Shown here: in pieces, positions 1-9,316 of the stretch
How the letters are laid out: every line of letters starts with the position of its first letter
Position numbering within the stretch: position 1 is the first letter of the stretch
Source: JASHVB01 sp963780805
Lineage (GTDB): Bacteria > Pseudomonadota > Alphaproteobacteria > Acetobacterales > Acetobacteraceae
NCBI GenBank assembly: GCA_963780805.1
Contig: CAWADP010000010.1
Coordinates: 124,001 to 188,000, forward strand
Direction of reading: 5' to 3'
DNA: 64,000 nucleotides
Position numbers and translations under genes: made by a program
Notes under the pieces: generated by a model
What the model was told of the DNA's origin: nothing
The model's database searches: none
What the model saw: the letters and a program-made list of their open reading frames with translations, nothing else

Positions 1-1
1 G

Positions 2-415
2 GCAAAGCTGGAGGCCATCCCGTTCCAGCAGATCAGCGAAGAATTGAGCAAGACGCTGGCCGGTGCGAACGCGACGGTGAACGGGTCGGAGCTGCGGGGC
101 TCGATCGCCTCGCTGCATACGACGCTGGACGATGCCGACACGCTGGTGCGGCACTTGAACACCGCCGCCAGGCCGCTGCAGGAGAAGTTGCCGGCGATCA
201 TCGCGGAGCTGGATTTGACGGCGCGGCGGCTGAATGCGCTGGTGGGCTCTGTGCAGACCGGCTACGGCGGGACGTCGCGGTTCAACCAGGATGCGAGCAG
301 GCTGCTGGTGCAGCTTACCGACACGGCACGATCGTTCCGCGTGCTGGCGGACCTGCTGACACGTCATCCAGAGGCGCTGATCCGCGGCCGGACGGACCAG
401 GGAACGCCGCCATGA
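2..415 (+). CDS. MCE/MlaD (PqiB-type) lipid-transport protein, C-terminal part
   Basis: This is the 3' end of a gene that begins before the window. The frame is open from base 2; a TTG at 44 is internal, since the upstream codons continue the same protein style. The helical tail has regularly spaced hydrophobic residues (LDDADTLVRHLNTAARPLQ, then LDLTARRLNALVGSV), as in the coiled C-terminal region of PqiB/MCE proteins that build periplasmic lipid-transport needles. It ends in 'LADLLTRHPEALIRGR', a typical MlaD/PqiB ending. The stop overlaps the start of the next gene (ATGA), and that gene is a PqiC-like lipoprotein, which supports the assignment. The membrane anchor and MCE domains lie outside the window. 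Confidence 0.8.
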   Translation, partial: AKLEAIPFQQISEELSKTLAGANATVNGSELRGSIASLHTTLDDADTLVRHLNTAARPLQEKLPAIIAELDLTARRLNALVGSVQTGYGGTSRFNQDASRLLVQLTDTARSFRVLADLLTRHPEALIRGRTDQGTPP

Positions 416-1095
416 GGGAGGATGACGGACCTCAAATCTCGGAAGAGCGCCATCATTCATCGCCGCGCGGGCTGCGACCTGTAGCCAACTCGACACGCAA
501 TGATACAGGGTGCGCCCCGCGTCTGTTCCGGCGTCGCATGCTGGGATTGCTGGCGTTGTTGCCGGCCGCGTGCACGTCGCCCAATCCGAATTTGTACACG
601 CTGGCGGCGGTGCCTGGCCCCGTGCATGCGCGCGCGCCGGCGCGGATCGAGCTGCGGCTGATCGCGCTGGCGCACTATCTCGACCGCACGCAGATCGTGC
701 GCTCGAGCGAGGATTTCCGGCTGGATGTGCTGGGCAACGACTGGTGGGGCGAACCGCTGGATTCGATGCTGAGCCGCGTGCTGGTGCAGGAATTGTCGCA
801 GCGGCTGCCATCCAGCACGGTGTATGGCGAGAACAGTGCGATCACGGCCGCGCCGGATGCCTCGGTGGAATTGAACGTGCAGCGGATGGATGAAGACCGG
901 AGCGGAGCGCTACTGCTCCTGACGCAGGTGGCGGTGACGCGGGCAGGGCAGGTGATGCAAGCTCGGAACCTGCACTTCGCGGTGCCGCCGCGGGCGGTCG
1001 GGACGGCGGGGCTGGTCGGTGCAATGAGCGTCGCGGTGGGGGATCTGGCGGATACGATCGCGGAGATGCTGTCGACCGCTCATCTGCGGCGTTGA
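412..1095 (+). CDS. PqiC-like ABC-transport auxiliary lipoprotein
   Basis: Probable outer-membrane lipoprotein partner of the preceding MCE/PqiB-type protein in envelope lipid transport. From the ATG at 412 the protein has 227 residues; a basic stretch (RLFRRR, residues 37-42) precedes a hydrophobic segment ending in the lipobox LPAAC (Cys54). The mature part carries the family pattern: NLYTL just after the Cys, then a beta-rich domain of PqiC/DUF330 type ending in a helix (AVGDLADTIAEML). The start at 412 overlaps the upstream stop, suggesting translational coupling. An internal ATG at 538 would also give a signal peptide but would lose its basic n-region. The first 36 residues look unlike the family and may be non-native. 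Confidence 0.8.
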   Translation: MREDDGPQISEERHHSSPRGLRPVANSTRNDTGCAPRLFRRRMLGLLALLPAACTSPNPNLYTLAAVPGPVHARAPARIELRLIALAHYLDRTQIVRSSEDFRLDVLGNDWWGEPLDSMLSRVLVQELSQRLPSSTVYGENSAITAAPDASVELNVQRMDEDRSGALLLLTQVAVTRAGQVMQARNLHFAVPPRAVGTAGLVGAMSVAVGDLADTIAEMLSTAHLRR

Positions 1096-1291
1096 GGCGC
1101 TTGCGGACGTCGATCGGCCTCCAAGCGAGTTGTGGCCGGGCCTTGTCCCGGACATGTACGCACACAGACGCGAGGATATACGACCGGATCCACCCGCCCG
1201 GCCACGACCAGAGGTGCCGTCGCCACCACAAAAACCACAAATGAGATTTTTTGCGGTCGGTATGAGTTACTCGAGAGTGCCGAGTTCTCGG

Positions 1292-1675
1292 CTACTTTCT
1301 GTCGGCTCGTGACGTGTGCTCATAGTCATCGAGCCACGGCTCGATGAGCCGGTCGAGTTCTTCAAGCTCACCCTCGGAGCAGGATTCCGGCGCGCAGCTC
1401 TCCAGCCAACCCAGCACGTGAGTTTCGGTCAGGTCGCGAGGCACGCCCGGATGCTCGGCCTGGATGCGCGCGACCGATTGCTCGATCGACAGCCGTGTCC
1501 CGTCGGCCCAGCCGATCTTGCGCTGCCGGGCGTCGACGCCGGCATGTTGCAGGGCGGCGAATACCAGATCGAGTGCCTCGATCGATTGTTGTCCCTCGGG
1601 TGCGTCCATCCATTCGAGAAAGCCGTCGATCACCGGGTTGTCCTCGAACGGGTGTTTTGCGCGCCGCTTGCCCAT
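1292..1675 (-). CDS. Conserved hypothetical protein, 127 aa
   Basis: I do not recognise a named family with confidence. The 127-residue product is soluble and acidic, without signal peptide or membrane segment. It opens with a basic patch (MGKRRAKHPFED), followed by helical segments (VIDGFLEWMDAPEGQQSIEALDLVFAALQHAG) and the motif RQRKIGWADGTRLSIEQSVARI, which reads as constrained coding sequence. It ends in an acidic helix (EGELEELDRLIEPWLDDYEH). It lies alone, convergent with the PqiC gene, and its upstream region holds a duplicated 15-bp motif (1716-1751) that may be its operator. Being next to a dead transposase, it could be accessory cargo. Confidence 0.6.
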   Translation of the reverse strand: MGKRRAKHPFEDNPVIDGFLEWMDAPEGQQSIEALDLVFAALQHAGVDARQRKIGWADGTRLSIEQSVARIQAEHPGVPRDLTETHVLGWLESCAPESCSEGELEELDRLIEPWLDDYEHTSRADRK

Positions 1676-1715
1676 CGGATGACCATAGCACCGCAGCTCG
1701 CCGCCGTCGCGAAGT

Positions 1716-1751
1716 TCACGATAGATTTAAGATCGATCACAATAGATTTAA
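1716..1751 (-). promoter_or_regulatory. Duplicated 15-bp motif upstream of the 127-aa gene, possible operator
   Basis: On the minus strand TTAAATCTATYGTGA occurs twice, at 1751-1737 and 1730-1716, matching 14 of 15 bases with a period of 21 bp, close to two helical turns. It lies 40 to 75 bases upstream of the start at 1675 in an AT-rich patch unlike its surroundings. Same-face spacing of two identical sites is typical of binding by a dimeric regulator. I cannot name the regulator. Confidence 0.4.
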
Positions 1752-1814
1752 CAGCATGACAGTGCCTCCCGGGATACGCACGTCACTCATCACAAACAGC
1801 AACGAGCAGGCCCG

Positions 1815-2892
1815 ATGTCACTGTGGGTCCCCTGGTGGAACGCGATCTGGCAACTGCGCCCGGCGTTCTCCCGTCTGCGCAGCTTCCTCTGGTTCGCCAC
1901 CGCCGTCGCAGGCTTCACCGTGCGCACCGAATTGCTCGGCGTGACCAGCCTGGTGCGCGCTCTCAAGCTCGACGCCCGCTTCTACAACAAGCTGGTCGAT
2001 CACTTTCACAGCCCCGCTGTAAAGCTCGACCGCCTTACCGCGCTGTGGACCCAGACCGCGCTGCGGCTGTTCCCGCAGCCGCTGCGCATCAACGGCCGGT
2101 ATGTCGTGGTCGGCGACGGCATCAAGGTGCCGAAGCGCGGCCGCAAAATGCCGGGGGTCAAACTGCTGCATCAGCAGTCCGAGTCAAACACCAAGCCCGA
2201 ATACATCATGGGACACTCGATGCAGGCCATCAGCCTGCTGGTGCACGCCGCCACCAGCGTGTTCGCCGTGCCGCTCGCCGTGCGCATCCACGAGGGTGTC
2301 GTGTGGTCCAACCGCGACCGCCGCACCCTGCTCGACAAGATGCTCGCCCTCCTCGGCATCGTCGCCATCGCGCAACCCTGCTACTTCGTCGCCGACGCCT
2401 ACTATGCCGCGCGCAAGATCGTCGCCGGCTTGCTCAAAAACAACAATCACCTGGTCACCCGGGTGAAGTCCAACGCCGTCGCCTACACCCCGTACCAGCA
2501 GCGCGGCCCGCGCAAGCGAGGCCGGCCCAAGGTCTATGACCGCAAGGTCAAGCTGAAATCCCTGCTGCAAGATCCCAAGGTCGTCCGAATACCGCGACGC
2601 CGTCAGGTGCAAGCTGCACGCCTACCATGTCTTCATCCAGGCGGCCGTGGTCTGCCAGGGACTGCTTCAGTACCTGGCCACAGCCTTCCCGCAGCGCGTC
2701 TGGGCCTCCTTCGGCTCCTGGCTGCGCACCATCCGGCCCGGCATCCCGCCCTCCGAGCTGGTGGTGGCCAATGCGCTGCGCCAGACCATGCCGGAATTTC
2801 TCCTGAATTCCGCCCCGGGCAACAGCTTCGCGAAATTCGTCATCGAGCGACAGGACAGCAATCAGATGCAGGCGTTCCGGCTCGCGTCCTGA
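1815..2892 (+). pseudogene. DDE-type transposase with internal deletion
   Basis: An IS transposase remnant. The first part reads in one frame from ATG 1815 (MSLWVPWWNAIWQLRPAFSR) to about 2580, including the DDE-like blocks 'VVVGDGIKVPKRGRKMPG' and 'CYFVADAYYAARKIV'. From about 2581 homology moves to the next frame (EYRDAVRCKLHAYHVFIQ, then SFGSWLRTIRPGIPPSELVV) and ends FRLAS at 2892. From memory of this family, roughly 130 residues are missing between 'LLQDPK' and 'EYRDAV', including the region expected to hold the last catalytic carboxylate. This is therefore a deletion plus frame change rather than a single-base slip, and the element should not transpose itself. I could not define its terminal inverted repeats. 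Confidence 0.85.
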
Positions 2893-2923
2893 CCCGGGAT
2901 TGGGCCAGAACTCTGGACTCGCG

Positions 2924-2947
2924 AGTGAGTTAGTGAACTAGCTCACT
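2924..2947. repeat. Inverted repeat downstream of the dead transposase
   Basis: AGTGAGTTAGT and ACTAGCTCACT form an 11-bp inverted repeat with one mismatch around a 2-base centre, about 30 bases after the transposase stop. It could mark the end of the insertion sequence, act as a terminator (no T-run follows), or be a binding site for the next gene. No matching copy was seen at the other end. Confidence 0.4.
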
Positions 2948-3041
2948 GCGAGACCGCCGCCTTTCCACCGACACTCAGGCCGCTAACCCAAGCCGCCAGC
3001 GAGCGGCAATCGCGCACTCGGCCGCAGTGAAGGGGAAAACC

Positions 3042-3998
3042 ATGGTCGGTTCCGGTCAGGCGTCACTTTTGCCACTTGACGGAATGCAACCCGAGCTAGT
3101 GCGACTTGACACAGTGCTGAGCGCCGCGCGCCAGCGCCAGGCAGAGCACCTGCGCGGATTGCCGGTCCGGATATGGGCGACACAGGGCATGCCGAAATTC
3201 ACGGCCGGTCTGGCGCGCTGGCTGGTGCTTGTCGGAGCAAGCGTCCTCTCCGCGGTCCTGGTCGCGCGTCACGGCCTCCACATCGAGACCACGATCCTCG
3301 CGATCGCTTTGGCATCCATGCTGTCCAGCACTGCGGGCTTCGCCTTCTCCGCGATTTGTGGTGCAATGCTGTTCCACCTTTCGCATGACCCCGTCCAGGT
3401 GGTGCAGATCATGATCACCTGCAGCATCGCCAATCAGGCTGCAATGACCTGGGCCATGCGCCGCAATATCGACTGGCGAGCACTGAGCGTCTATCTCGCG
3501 GGCGGCGCATCCGGCCTGATGATCGGGGTCTGGCTTCTCCTGCACGCCAAGCCGGCGCAGTATACCCAAATCCTCGGAGCCTTCCTGCTCCTCTACGGCC
3601 TGTACATGCTGCTACGCAGGCCAATGGTCATTCGCCGCCAGCACGTCGCGTTCGATGTGGTGGCGGGCTTTCTCGGCGGCATCACCGGTGGTGCGATCGG
3701 GTTCCCGGGTGCCACCGTGACGATCTGGTGCGGCATGAAGGGATGGGACAAGGCTCGCCAGCGCGCCCTGTTCCAGCCTTTCATCCTGATCATGCAGGTC
3801 GCGGCACTGCTGGCCATTAGCCTGGTCCGGTCCAGGGCGGGCAGCGCTGGCTTCGACATCGCCGATCTGCTGTTCATACCCGCCTCATTGCTCGGTACCG
3901 CGCTCGGTCTCGCCCTGTACCAGCGGATGTCCGACCCCCAGTTCGCCTGTGCCGTCAACATACTGCTGATCGTCTCTGGGCTTAGCTATGTGATGTGA
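3042..3998 (+). CDS. TauE/SafE family sulfite/organosulfonate exporter-like permease
   Basis: Integral membrane permease of the TauE/SafE family, whose studied members export sulfite or sulfoacetate or take up organosulfur compounds; the substrate here is unknown. About eight hydrophobic segments follow a soluble N-terminus of about 50 residues. The two family half-repeats are visible: 'LASMLSSTAGFAFSAICGAML' in the first half and 'GFLGGITGGAIGFPGATVTIW' in the second, the latter with the Gly/Pro pattern typical of the family. I prefer ATG 3042 (318 aa) because AAGGGG lies just upstream; GTG 3027 is possible, and the family-like part starts near residue 50. It is monocistronic, between the transposase remnant and a hairpin. 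Confidence 0.8.
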   Translation: MVGSGQASLLPLDGMQPELVRLDTVLSAARQRQAEHLRGLPVRIWATQGMPKFTAGLARWLVLVGASVLSAVLVARHGLHIETTILAIALASMLSSTAGFAFSAICGAMLFHLSHDPVQVVQIMITCSIANQAAMTWAMRRNIDWRALSVYLAGGASGLMIGVWLLLHAKPAQYTQILGAFLLLYGLYMLLRRPMVIRRQHVAFDVVAGFLGGITGGAIGFPGATVTIWCGMKGWDKARQRALFQPFILIMQVAALLAISLVRSRAGSAGFDIADLLFIPASLLGTALGLALYQRMSDPQFACAVNILLIVSGLSYVM

Positions 3999-4061
3999 TC
4001 GGCAAATTACCGGAGCCGACGAACACGGCACACGCGCCGCGCCCTACGACCGGCCAAAGTC

Positions 4062-4114
4062 GGCCACCCACGATTTTGCATGCGTTCCCGCTGCATGCAA
4101 ACTCGTGGGTGGCC
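4062..4114. terminator. Strong hairpin between convergent genes
   Basis: A 22-base arm at 4062-4083 pairs with 4093-4114 (21 of 22 positions) around a 9-base loop. It sits between the convergent permease (ends 3998) and ATP-grasp gene (ends 4128), where a bidirectional terminator is expected. There is no clear T-run, so a repeat-element origin is also possible. Confidence 0.55.
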
Positions 4115-4127
4115 CAAGGCTGCGCCT

Positions 4128-5115
4128 TTAGCGCTCGCGGCTGAAACTCCGTTTGAAGGATATGTCGCCCGCGTTGCGCGCCAGGCCGCCAAGGAACACG
4201 GCAATCGCCCCCGGCCCCGACTGCGGCGTGCCTGCCCTGCCGGCACGCTGCTCCGCATCGGGATTATAATTCGTATTGGTATTGACATCATAGACCAGCA
4301 CGCGCTTCGCTGCATCGCTGATAAACTCGATGCCCGCCACGTCGATGCCGGTCGCTGACAGGAACCGTTCCAGCCGTACCCGCAGCGTATCGGGAATGCC
4401 ATCGATGATGCTGAACTTGTGCCGTGGCGCCTCGCCCACCGGGCAAAACGCGTCGCCGATGGCACACGCATCGGCGGGGCACAGTTCGAACCCGTCGCTG
4501 GTGTCCACCTCCACCGCATAGAGGAACCGACCGCCGACGAACTCCGCGCGCGTGATCACCGGGCGCGGCGCCCGCACGTATTCCTGCAGCAGGCTCAGCC
4601 CGTCCACCGGCGGCACCCACGCTTCGCTTTCCACATAGGCGGTCAGGCTGTCGGTCGCTGGCGAAGAGCTGCACGCCAAGTCCCTTGCCGCCGCGGTTTG
4701 GCTTCAGGATCACCGGCTGCCCCGGGAAATGCTGTTGCGCGGCCGGCACGATGTAGCCACGCCCGGCCACCAGCACCGTGCGCGGCGTGACGACCCCGTA
4801 CTGCTCCAGCGCCGCGTATTGCCGCACCTTGCTGATCTCGAGGTCGAGCGCACCGGGACCATTGACCACGCGTCGTCCCCAGCGCGTCAGCCAGGCCAGC
4901 ACCGCGGCGGTGAGCTCGGCCGAGAAGCGATGGTCGCGCGTGTGCGACGAGGCGCTCATGCGGTTGTAGAACACGCCCTCGGGCGGTGGCGCGGCGAGGT
5001 CGAAGGTGCCCTCGTGCAGGAACCACTCGGTCCACGGCAGCCCGGCGCGGTCGAAGGCTTCGGCCAACGGCGGCAGCCAGGCGGGGTTTTCGTGTAGGAC
5101 ATGAATGCGGGACAC
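4128..5115 (-). pseudogene. ATP-grasp (RimK-like) ligase, frame-disrupted
   Basis: An ATP-grasp ligase of the RimK/glutathione-synthetase type, which activates a carboxylate with ATP to form an amide or related bond; the substrate is unknown. The N-terminal part reads from GTG 5115, chosen because AGGGGAG precedes it, through the ATP-binding block 'PVILKPNRGGKGLGVQLF'. Near 4670 homology continues in the +1 frame (TDSLTAYVESEAW, then LLQEYVRAP and the terminal metal/ATP block 'VAGIEFISD...VYDVNTNTNYN'). Removing one base restores one protein of about 328 residues, so this is either a one-base sequencing insertion or a recent frameshift. It is divergent from hyuA with 216 bases between them. 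Confidence 0.7.
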
Positions 5116-5331
5116 CGGCTGGACTCCCCTAAAGATATCGCTCGTATGAAAGGATTTTTTTGTAGGCCGCAAGGGACGCGGAAATTTAGCGACATCGTGC
5201 TATGAAACGCCAAAATCAGGCGATTTTCTTCCGCATTCCTTGCACACGGCAGCACATTCGCCACCCTGCCTTGCCACCTCGGCGGCGGCTTGATTGACTG
5301 CCCGCATCCGACCAACCAATCCGGGGACCTG

Positions 5332-7410
5332 ATGCACGCAGCCCGTCTTGCCGTCGATATCGGCGGCACGTTCACCGACCTCGCGCTGGAGCATGCGGGC
5401 CGACGCACCACCATCAAGGTCCTGACCACCCAGGCGGCCCCCGAGCAAGGCGTGCTGGACGGGGTGCGCTCGATCCTGGCGACCGCGCAGGTCGCGGCGG
5501 ATGAGATCGGCATCGTCATCCACGGCACCACGCTGGCGACCAACGCCATCATCGAGCGCAAGGGCGCCCGCACGGCGCTGATCACCACGCAGGGTTTTCG
5601 CGATGTGATCGCGATGGGCAACGAAAGCCGCTACGACCAGTACGATCTGAACATCACGCTGCCGGAACCTCTGGTGCCGCGGCATCTGCGGCTGGCCGTG
5701 CCGGAACGGCTGGACAACGAGGGCAACGTCCTGCTGCCGCTGGACGAGACCGCGGTGCGCGCGCTGCTGCCGGTGCTGCGCGATGCCGGGGTGCAGAGCC
5801 TCGCGGTCGGTTTCCTGCACGCCTTCGTCAATCCGCAGCACGAGCAGCGGGTGCGTGAGATCGTGGCGGAGGCACTGCCGGAGGTGCCGGTGTCGCTGTC
5901 GTCCGAAGTGTCGCCGGAGATGCGCGAATGGGAGCGCTTTTCCACCACCGTCGCCAACGCCTATGTGCAGCCGCTGATGGCCCGCTACCTGCGCGGGTTG
6001 GAGGCGGGACTGCGCGGTCTGGGAGTCGCGGCGCCGGTGTTTCTCATGTTGTCGGGCGGGGGGCTGACTACGATCGAGACCGCGTGCCGCTTCCCGGTGC
6101 GCCTGGTGGAGAGCGGGCCGGCGGGTGGCGCGATCTTCTCGGCGTCGATCGCGCAGGGAATGCGGGCTGGAGAACGTGCTGTCGTTCGACATGGGCGGCA
6201 CCACGGCGAAGATCTGCCTGATCGACAATTTCAAGCCGCAGACCGCGCGGGCGTTCGAAGTGGCGCGGGTCGGGCGGTTCCGCAAAGGATCGGGGCTGCC
6301 GCTGCGGATTCCGGTGATCGAGATGGTGGAGATCGGCGCCGGCGGCGGTTCTCTGGCGCACGTCGATGCGATGGGGCGGATTGCGGTAGGGCCGGAGAGC
6401 GCCGGCGCCGATCCGGGACCCGCCTGCTACGGACGCGGCGGGATGCAGCCGGCCGTGACGGACGCGAACCTGATGCTGGGACGCTACGATGCGGCGCGCT
6501 TCGCCGGCGGGTCGATGGCGCTGGACGGAGCGGCGGCGCGTCATGCGCTGGTGGCGGAGGTGGGCGCCAAGCTGGGCCTGACCGCGGAGATGGCGGCGCT
6601 CGGCGTGGTGGAGATGGTCGATGAGAACATGGCCAATGCCGCACGCGTGCACGCGATCGAATCGGGGAAAACCTATGCCGGGCGCACGCTGATCGCGTTC
6701 GGTGGCGGCGGGCCGGTGCATGCCTGCCGGGTGGCGGAGAAGATCGGCATTTCCCGGGTGCTGGTGCCATCGGGAGCCGGTGTCGGCAGCGCCATCGGCT
6801 TCCTGCGCGCGCCGGTCGGGTACGAAGTGGTGCGCAGCCTGTATCAGCGCTTTTCCACGTTCGATGTCGATGCGGTGAATGCGTTGCTGGCGGAGATGCA
6901 GGCCGAGGCGACGCGGGTGGTCGTCGCAGCCGGCTTCGGGGCCGGCGACGACGGAGACGCGCACGGCGTTCATGCGGTACGTGGGACAGGGACACGAGAT
7001 TCCGGTGCCGGTGCCGGCGCGCGTACTGACGGTGGACGACGTGGCGGCGGTGCGAACGCGATATGATGAGGAATACACGAAGTTCTATGATCGCCCGGTG
7101 CCGGGTTCGGATGTGGAGATCATGAGCTACGCCGTCGTGGTGGCGAGGATCGTGGATGAAAGCAACCGCACTGCCCACGGTACACGCAGTACAGCCGTCA
7201 GAGGCTGCACCGAGCAACACGCGCCTGGTGCGGGATACCACCACGGGTGAAGAGGCACCTTGGACGGTGTTCGACCGAACGAGGCTGGCGTCGGGGGCAC
7301 AGGTCCGCGGCCCGGCGATCATCGCGGAAGATGAGACCTCGACATTGGTCGGGCCCGGATGGACGGCAACGATCAACGGTATTGGATATATTGAACTCGA
7401 GCGTGCCTGA
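5332..7410 (+). pseudogene. hyuA: Hydantoinase/oxoprolinase subunit A (HyuA-like), three frame breaks
   Basis: Large subunit of the ATP-dependent hydantoinase/oxoprolinase family, which opens cyclic amides such as hydantoins or 5-oxoproline together with HyuB. From ATG 5332 it shows the actin-like ATPase signature 'AVDIGGTFTDLALE', then 'GTTLATNAIIERKGA' and 'VESGPAGGAIFS'. The frame moves by +1 near 6157 (a GGG where GG restores IAQECGLENVLSFDMGGT), again near 6940 (to 'TRTAFMRYVGQGHEIPV') and again near 7150 (to 'APSNTRLVRDTTTGEEAPW'). The last frame runs to 7410. All domains of a protein of about 690 residues are present, so I suspect sequence errors rather than decay. hyuB follows 53 bases downstream. 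Confidence 0.85.
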
Positions 7411-7463
7411 TCGGCAAATTGCCATGGCAGACGCCGGATCGCCACGGATGGAGTGTTGAGCAG

Positions 7464-9197
7464 ATGTCCCACGAAACCGCCGCCCTTGCGCAGATCCACC
7501 GCCAGGTCATGTGGAATCGCCTGATCGCCGTGGTGGAGGAGCAAGCGCAGACCATGATCCGCACGGCGTTCTCCACCACGGTGCGGGAAGCCGGCGATCT
7601 CTCGGCCGGCATCTTCGACCTCGGCGGCCGCATGATGGCGCAGGCGGTCACCGGCACACCGGGCCACGTCAATTCGATGGCGGAATCCGTAGGGCATTTC
7701 CTGCAGAAGTTCCCCGCCGACACCATGCGCGAGGGCGACCACTACATCACCAACGATCCATGGCTCGGCACCGGCCATCTGCACGACCTCACCGTGGTCA
7801 CGCCCGCCTTCCATAACGGCCGCATCGTCGGATTGTTCGCCAACACCGCGCACGTCATCGACATCGGTGGGCTGGGTATGGGGCCGGAGGGACGCTCGGT
7901 GTTCGAGGAAGGCCTCTACATCCCGATCGTGAAATGCTTCGACCAGGGTAAGCCGAACGACACGTTCTTCGACTTCATCCGCGCCGGCTCCCGCCTGCCG
8001 GTGGAACTGGAGGGCGACATCTACTCGCTGTGCGCCTGCAACGACGCCGGTGCGCACCGGCTGGTGGAGATGATGGACGAATTCGAGATGGACACCCTGG
8101 ACCCGCTCGCCCGGTTCATCTTCGACAGCTCGCACCGCGCGACGCTGGCGGAGATCGCCCGTCTGCCGCGCGGCACCTACCGGGGGGAAATCTGGTCGGA
8201 CGGCTATGAAGAACCTGTCCGCTTGTCGGCCGCGATGACGGTGCTGGAGGACGCCATCGAAGTGGATTACGCCGGCACGTCCGGCCTGTCGTCGCGCGGC
8301 ATCAACGTGCCGCCGGCCTATTGCCGTGCCTATTCCTGCTTCGGCATCAAGTGCGTGGTGGCGCCGGAGATTCCCAACAACTGGGCCAGTCTGGCGCCGT
8401 TCCGGATGAAGATCCCCGAGGGCTGCATCCTGAACGCACCGCGCCCCTATCCGGTGTCGGTGCGGCACGTGATCGGGCATCTGCTGCCGGACCTGATGAT
8501 GGGCTGCCTGCATCAGGTGGTGCCGGAACGGGTCACCGCGGAAGGCGCCTCGGCGCTATGGAATCCGCCGTTGCGCGGCGGGTCGTCGGTGTCTGGCCAG
8601 GCGCGCGGCAACAAGCCGGTGCTGCCGGATTTCGAGATCATCACCTTCAATTCCGGCGGCACGGGCGCACGTCCCACGCAGGATGGGCTGAACGCCACCG
8701 CCTATCCCTCCGGCGTGCGCACCATGCCGGTGGAGGCGACGGAGAACGTCGCGCCGATCATCTTCTGGCGGAAGGAACTGAAGCCGGATTCCGGCGGCGC
8801 CGGGCGCACCCGCGGCGGCACCGGGCAAATCATGGAAGTCGGCGGCAAGGGCGATCTGGAGTTCTCGGTGAATGCCTCCTTCGATCGCGTCGCGCATGCG
8901 CCAAAGGGCCGCGAGGGCGGGCTGGATGGCGCGTCCGGTGCGGTGCATTTGAAGTCGGGCACCAACCTGAGGACCAAGGGACTGCAGATCATCCCGGACG
9001 GCGACCGCCTGGTGCTGGAGCTGCCCGGCGGCGCCGGCATGGGCGATCCGGCGGATCGCGATCCGGCGCTGGTGGCGCGCGACGTGCGTGACGGGCTGGT
9101 GTCGGCAGAGAACGCAAGCGCGCTCTACCGCGTGGCGGTCGATGCCGACGGTACGGTCGATGATGCCGCTACACGGGCTTTGCGCGTCGGAGCCTGA
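7464..9197 (+). CDS. hyuB: Hydantoinase/oxoprolinase subunit B (HyuB-like)
   Basis: Second subunit of the ATP-dependent hydantoinase/5-oxoprolinase family, acting with HyuA in the cytoplasm. The 577-residue frame is intact. Family hallmarks are in order: 'RTAFSTTVREAGDLSAGIFD' near the N-terminus, 'TGTPGHVNSM', 'DHYITNDPWLGTGHLHD', then 'GSSVSGQARGNKP', 'GGTGARPTQDGLNA' and a glycine-rich end (LELPGGAGMGDPADRDP) typical of HyuB/oxoprolinase C-termini. I chose ATG 7464, preceded by GGAG about 11 bases upstream, rather than the in-frame ATG at 7419, since 'SHETAALAQIHRQVMWNRL' is the usual N-terminus. It is translated with hyuA and probably co-transcribed with the transporter that follows. Confidence 0.92.
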   Translation: MSHETAALAQIHRQVMWNRLIAVVEEQAQTMIRTAFSTTVREAGDLSAGIFDLGGRMMAQAVTGTPGHVNSMAESVGHFLQKFPADTMREGDHYITNDPWLGTGHLHDLTVVTPAFHNGRIVGLFANTAHVIDIGGLGMGPEGRSVFEEGLYIPIVKCFDQGKPNDTFFDFIRAGSRLPVELEGDIYSLCACNDAGAHRLVEMMDEFEMDTLDPLARFIFDSSHRATLAEIARLPRGTYRGEIWSDGYEEPVRLSAAMTVLEDAIEVDYAGTSGLSSRGINVPPAYCRAYSCFGIKCVVAPEIPNNWASLAPFRMKIPEGCILNAPRPYPVSVRHVIGHLLPDLMMGCLHQVVPERVTAEGASALWNPPLRGGSSVSGQARGNKPVLPDFEIITFNSGGTGARPTQDGLNATAYPSGVRTMPVEATENVAPIIFWRKELKPDSGGAGRTRGGTGQIMEVGGKGDLEFSVNASFDRVAHAPKGREGGLDGASGAVHLKSGTNLRTKGLQIIPDGDRLVLELPGGAGMGDPADRDPALVARDVRDGLVSAENASALYRVAVDADGTVDDAATRALRVGA

Positions 9198-9224
9198 TGC
9201 TCCGTAACAAAATGTTGCCACCGA

Positions 9225-9270
9225 CCGGCTTTTCTGGCTAACGTCAAATCTCGTTAGCCAAGAAGGCCGG
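9225..9270. terminator. Hairpin after hyuB
   Basis: Arms 9225-9242 and 9253-9270 pair at 15 of 18 positions around a 10-base loop, 27 bases after the hyuB stop and about 45 before the transporter start. No T-run follows, so it may be a partial terminator, an mRNA-stability hairpin, or an operator for the downstream genes. Confidence 0.4.
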
Positions 9271-9316
9271 GGCCCCGTCAGACGGACGCCGTCCGGAAGA
9301 CAACAGGGGAGCCTCC

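Noticed and set aside
1131..1160. Possible GCCGGGCCTTGTCCCGG repeat fragment after the PqiC-like gene
   Set aside because: Only a short half-palindrome without a matching arm; too little to list as a repeat.
6231..8513. Very long open frame (760 codons) antisense to hyuA and hyuB
   Set aside because: High GC leaves few stops in the complementary frame; its product is low-complexity Arg/Pro-rich in part and the sense strand encodes clear HyuA/HyuB.
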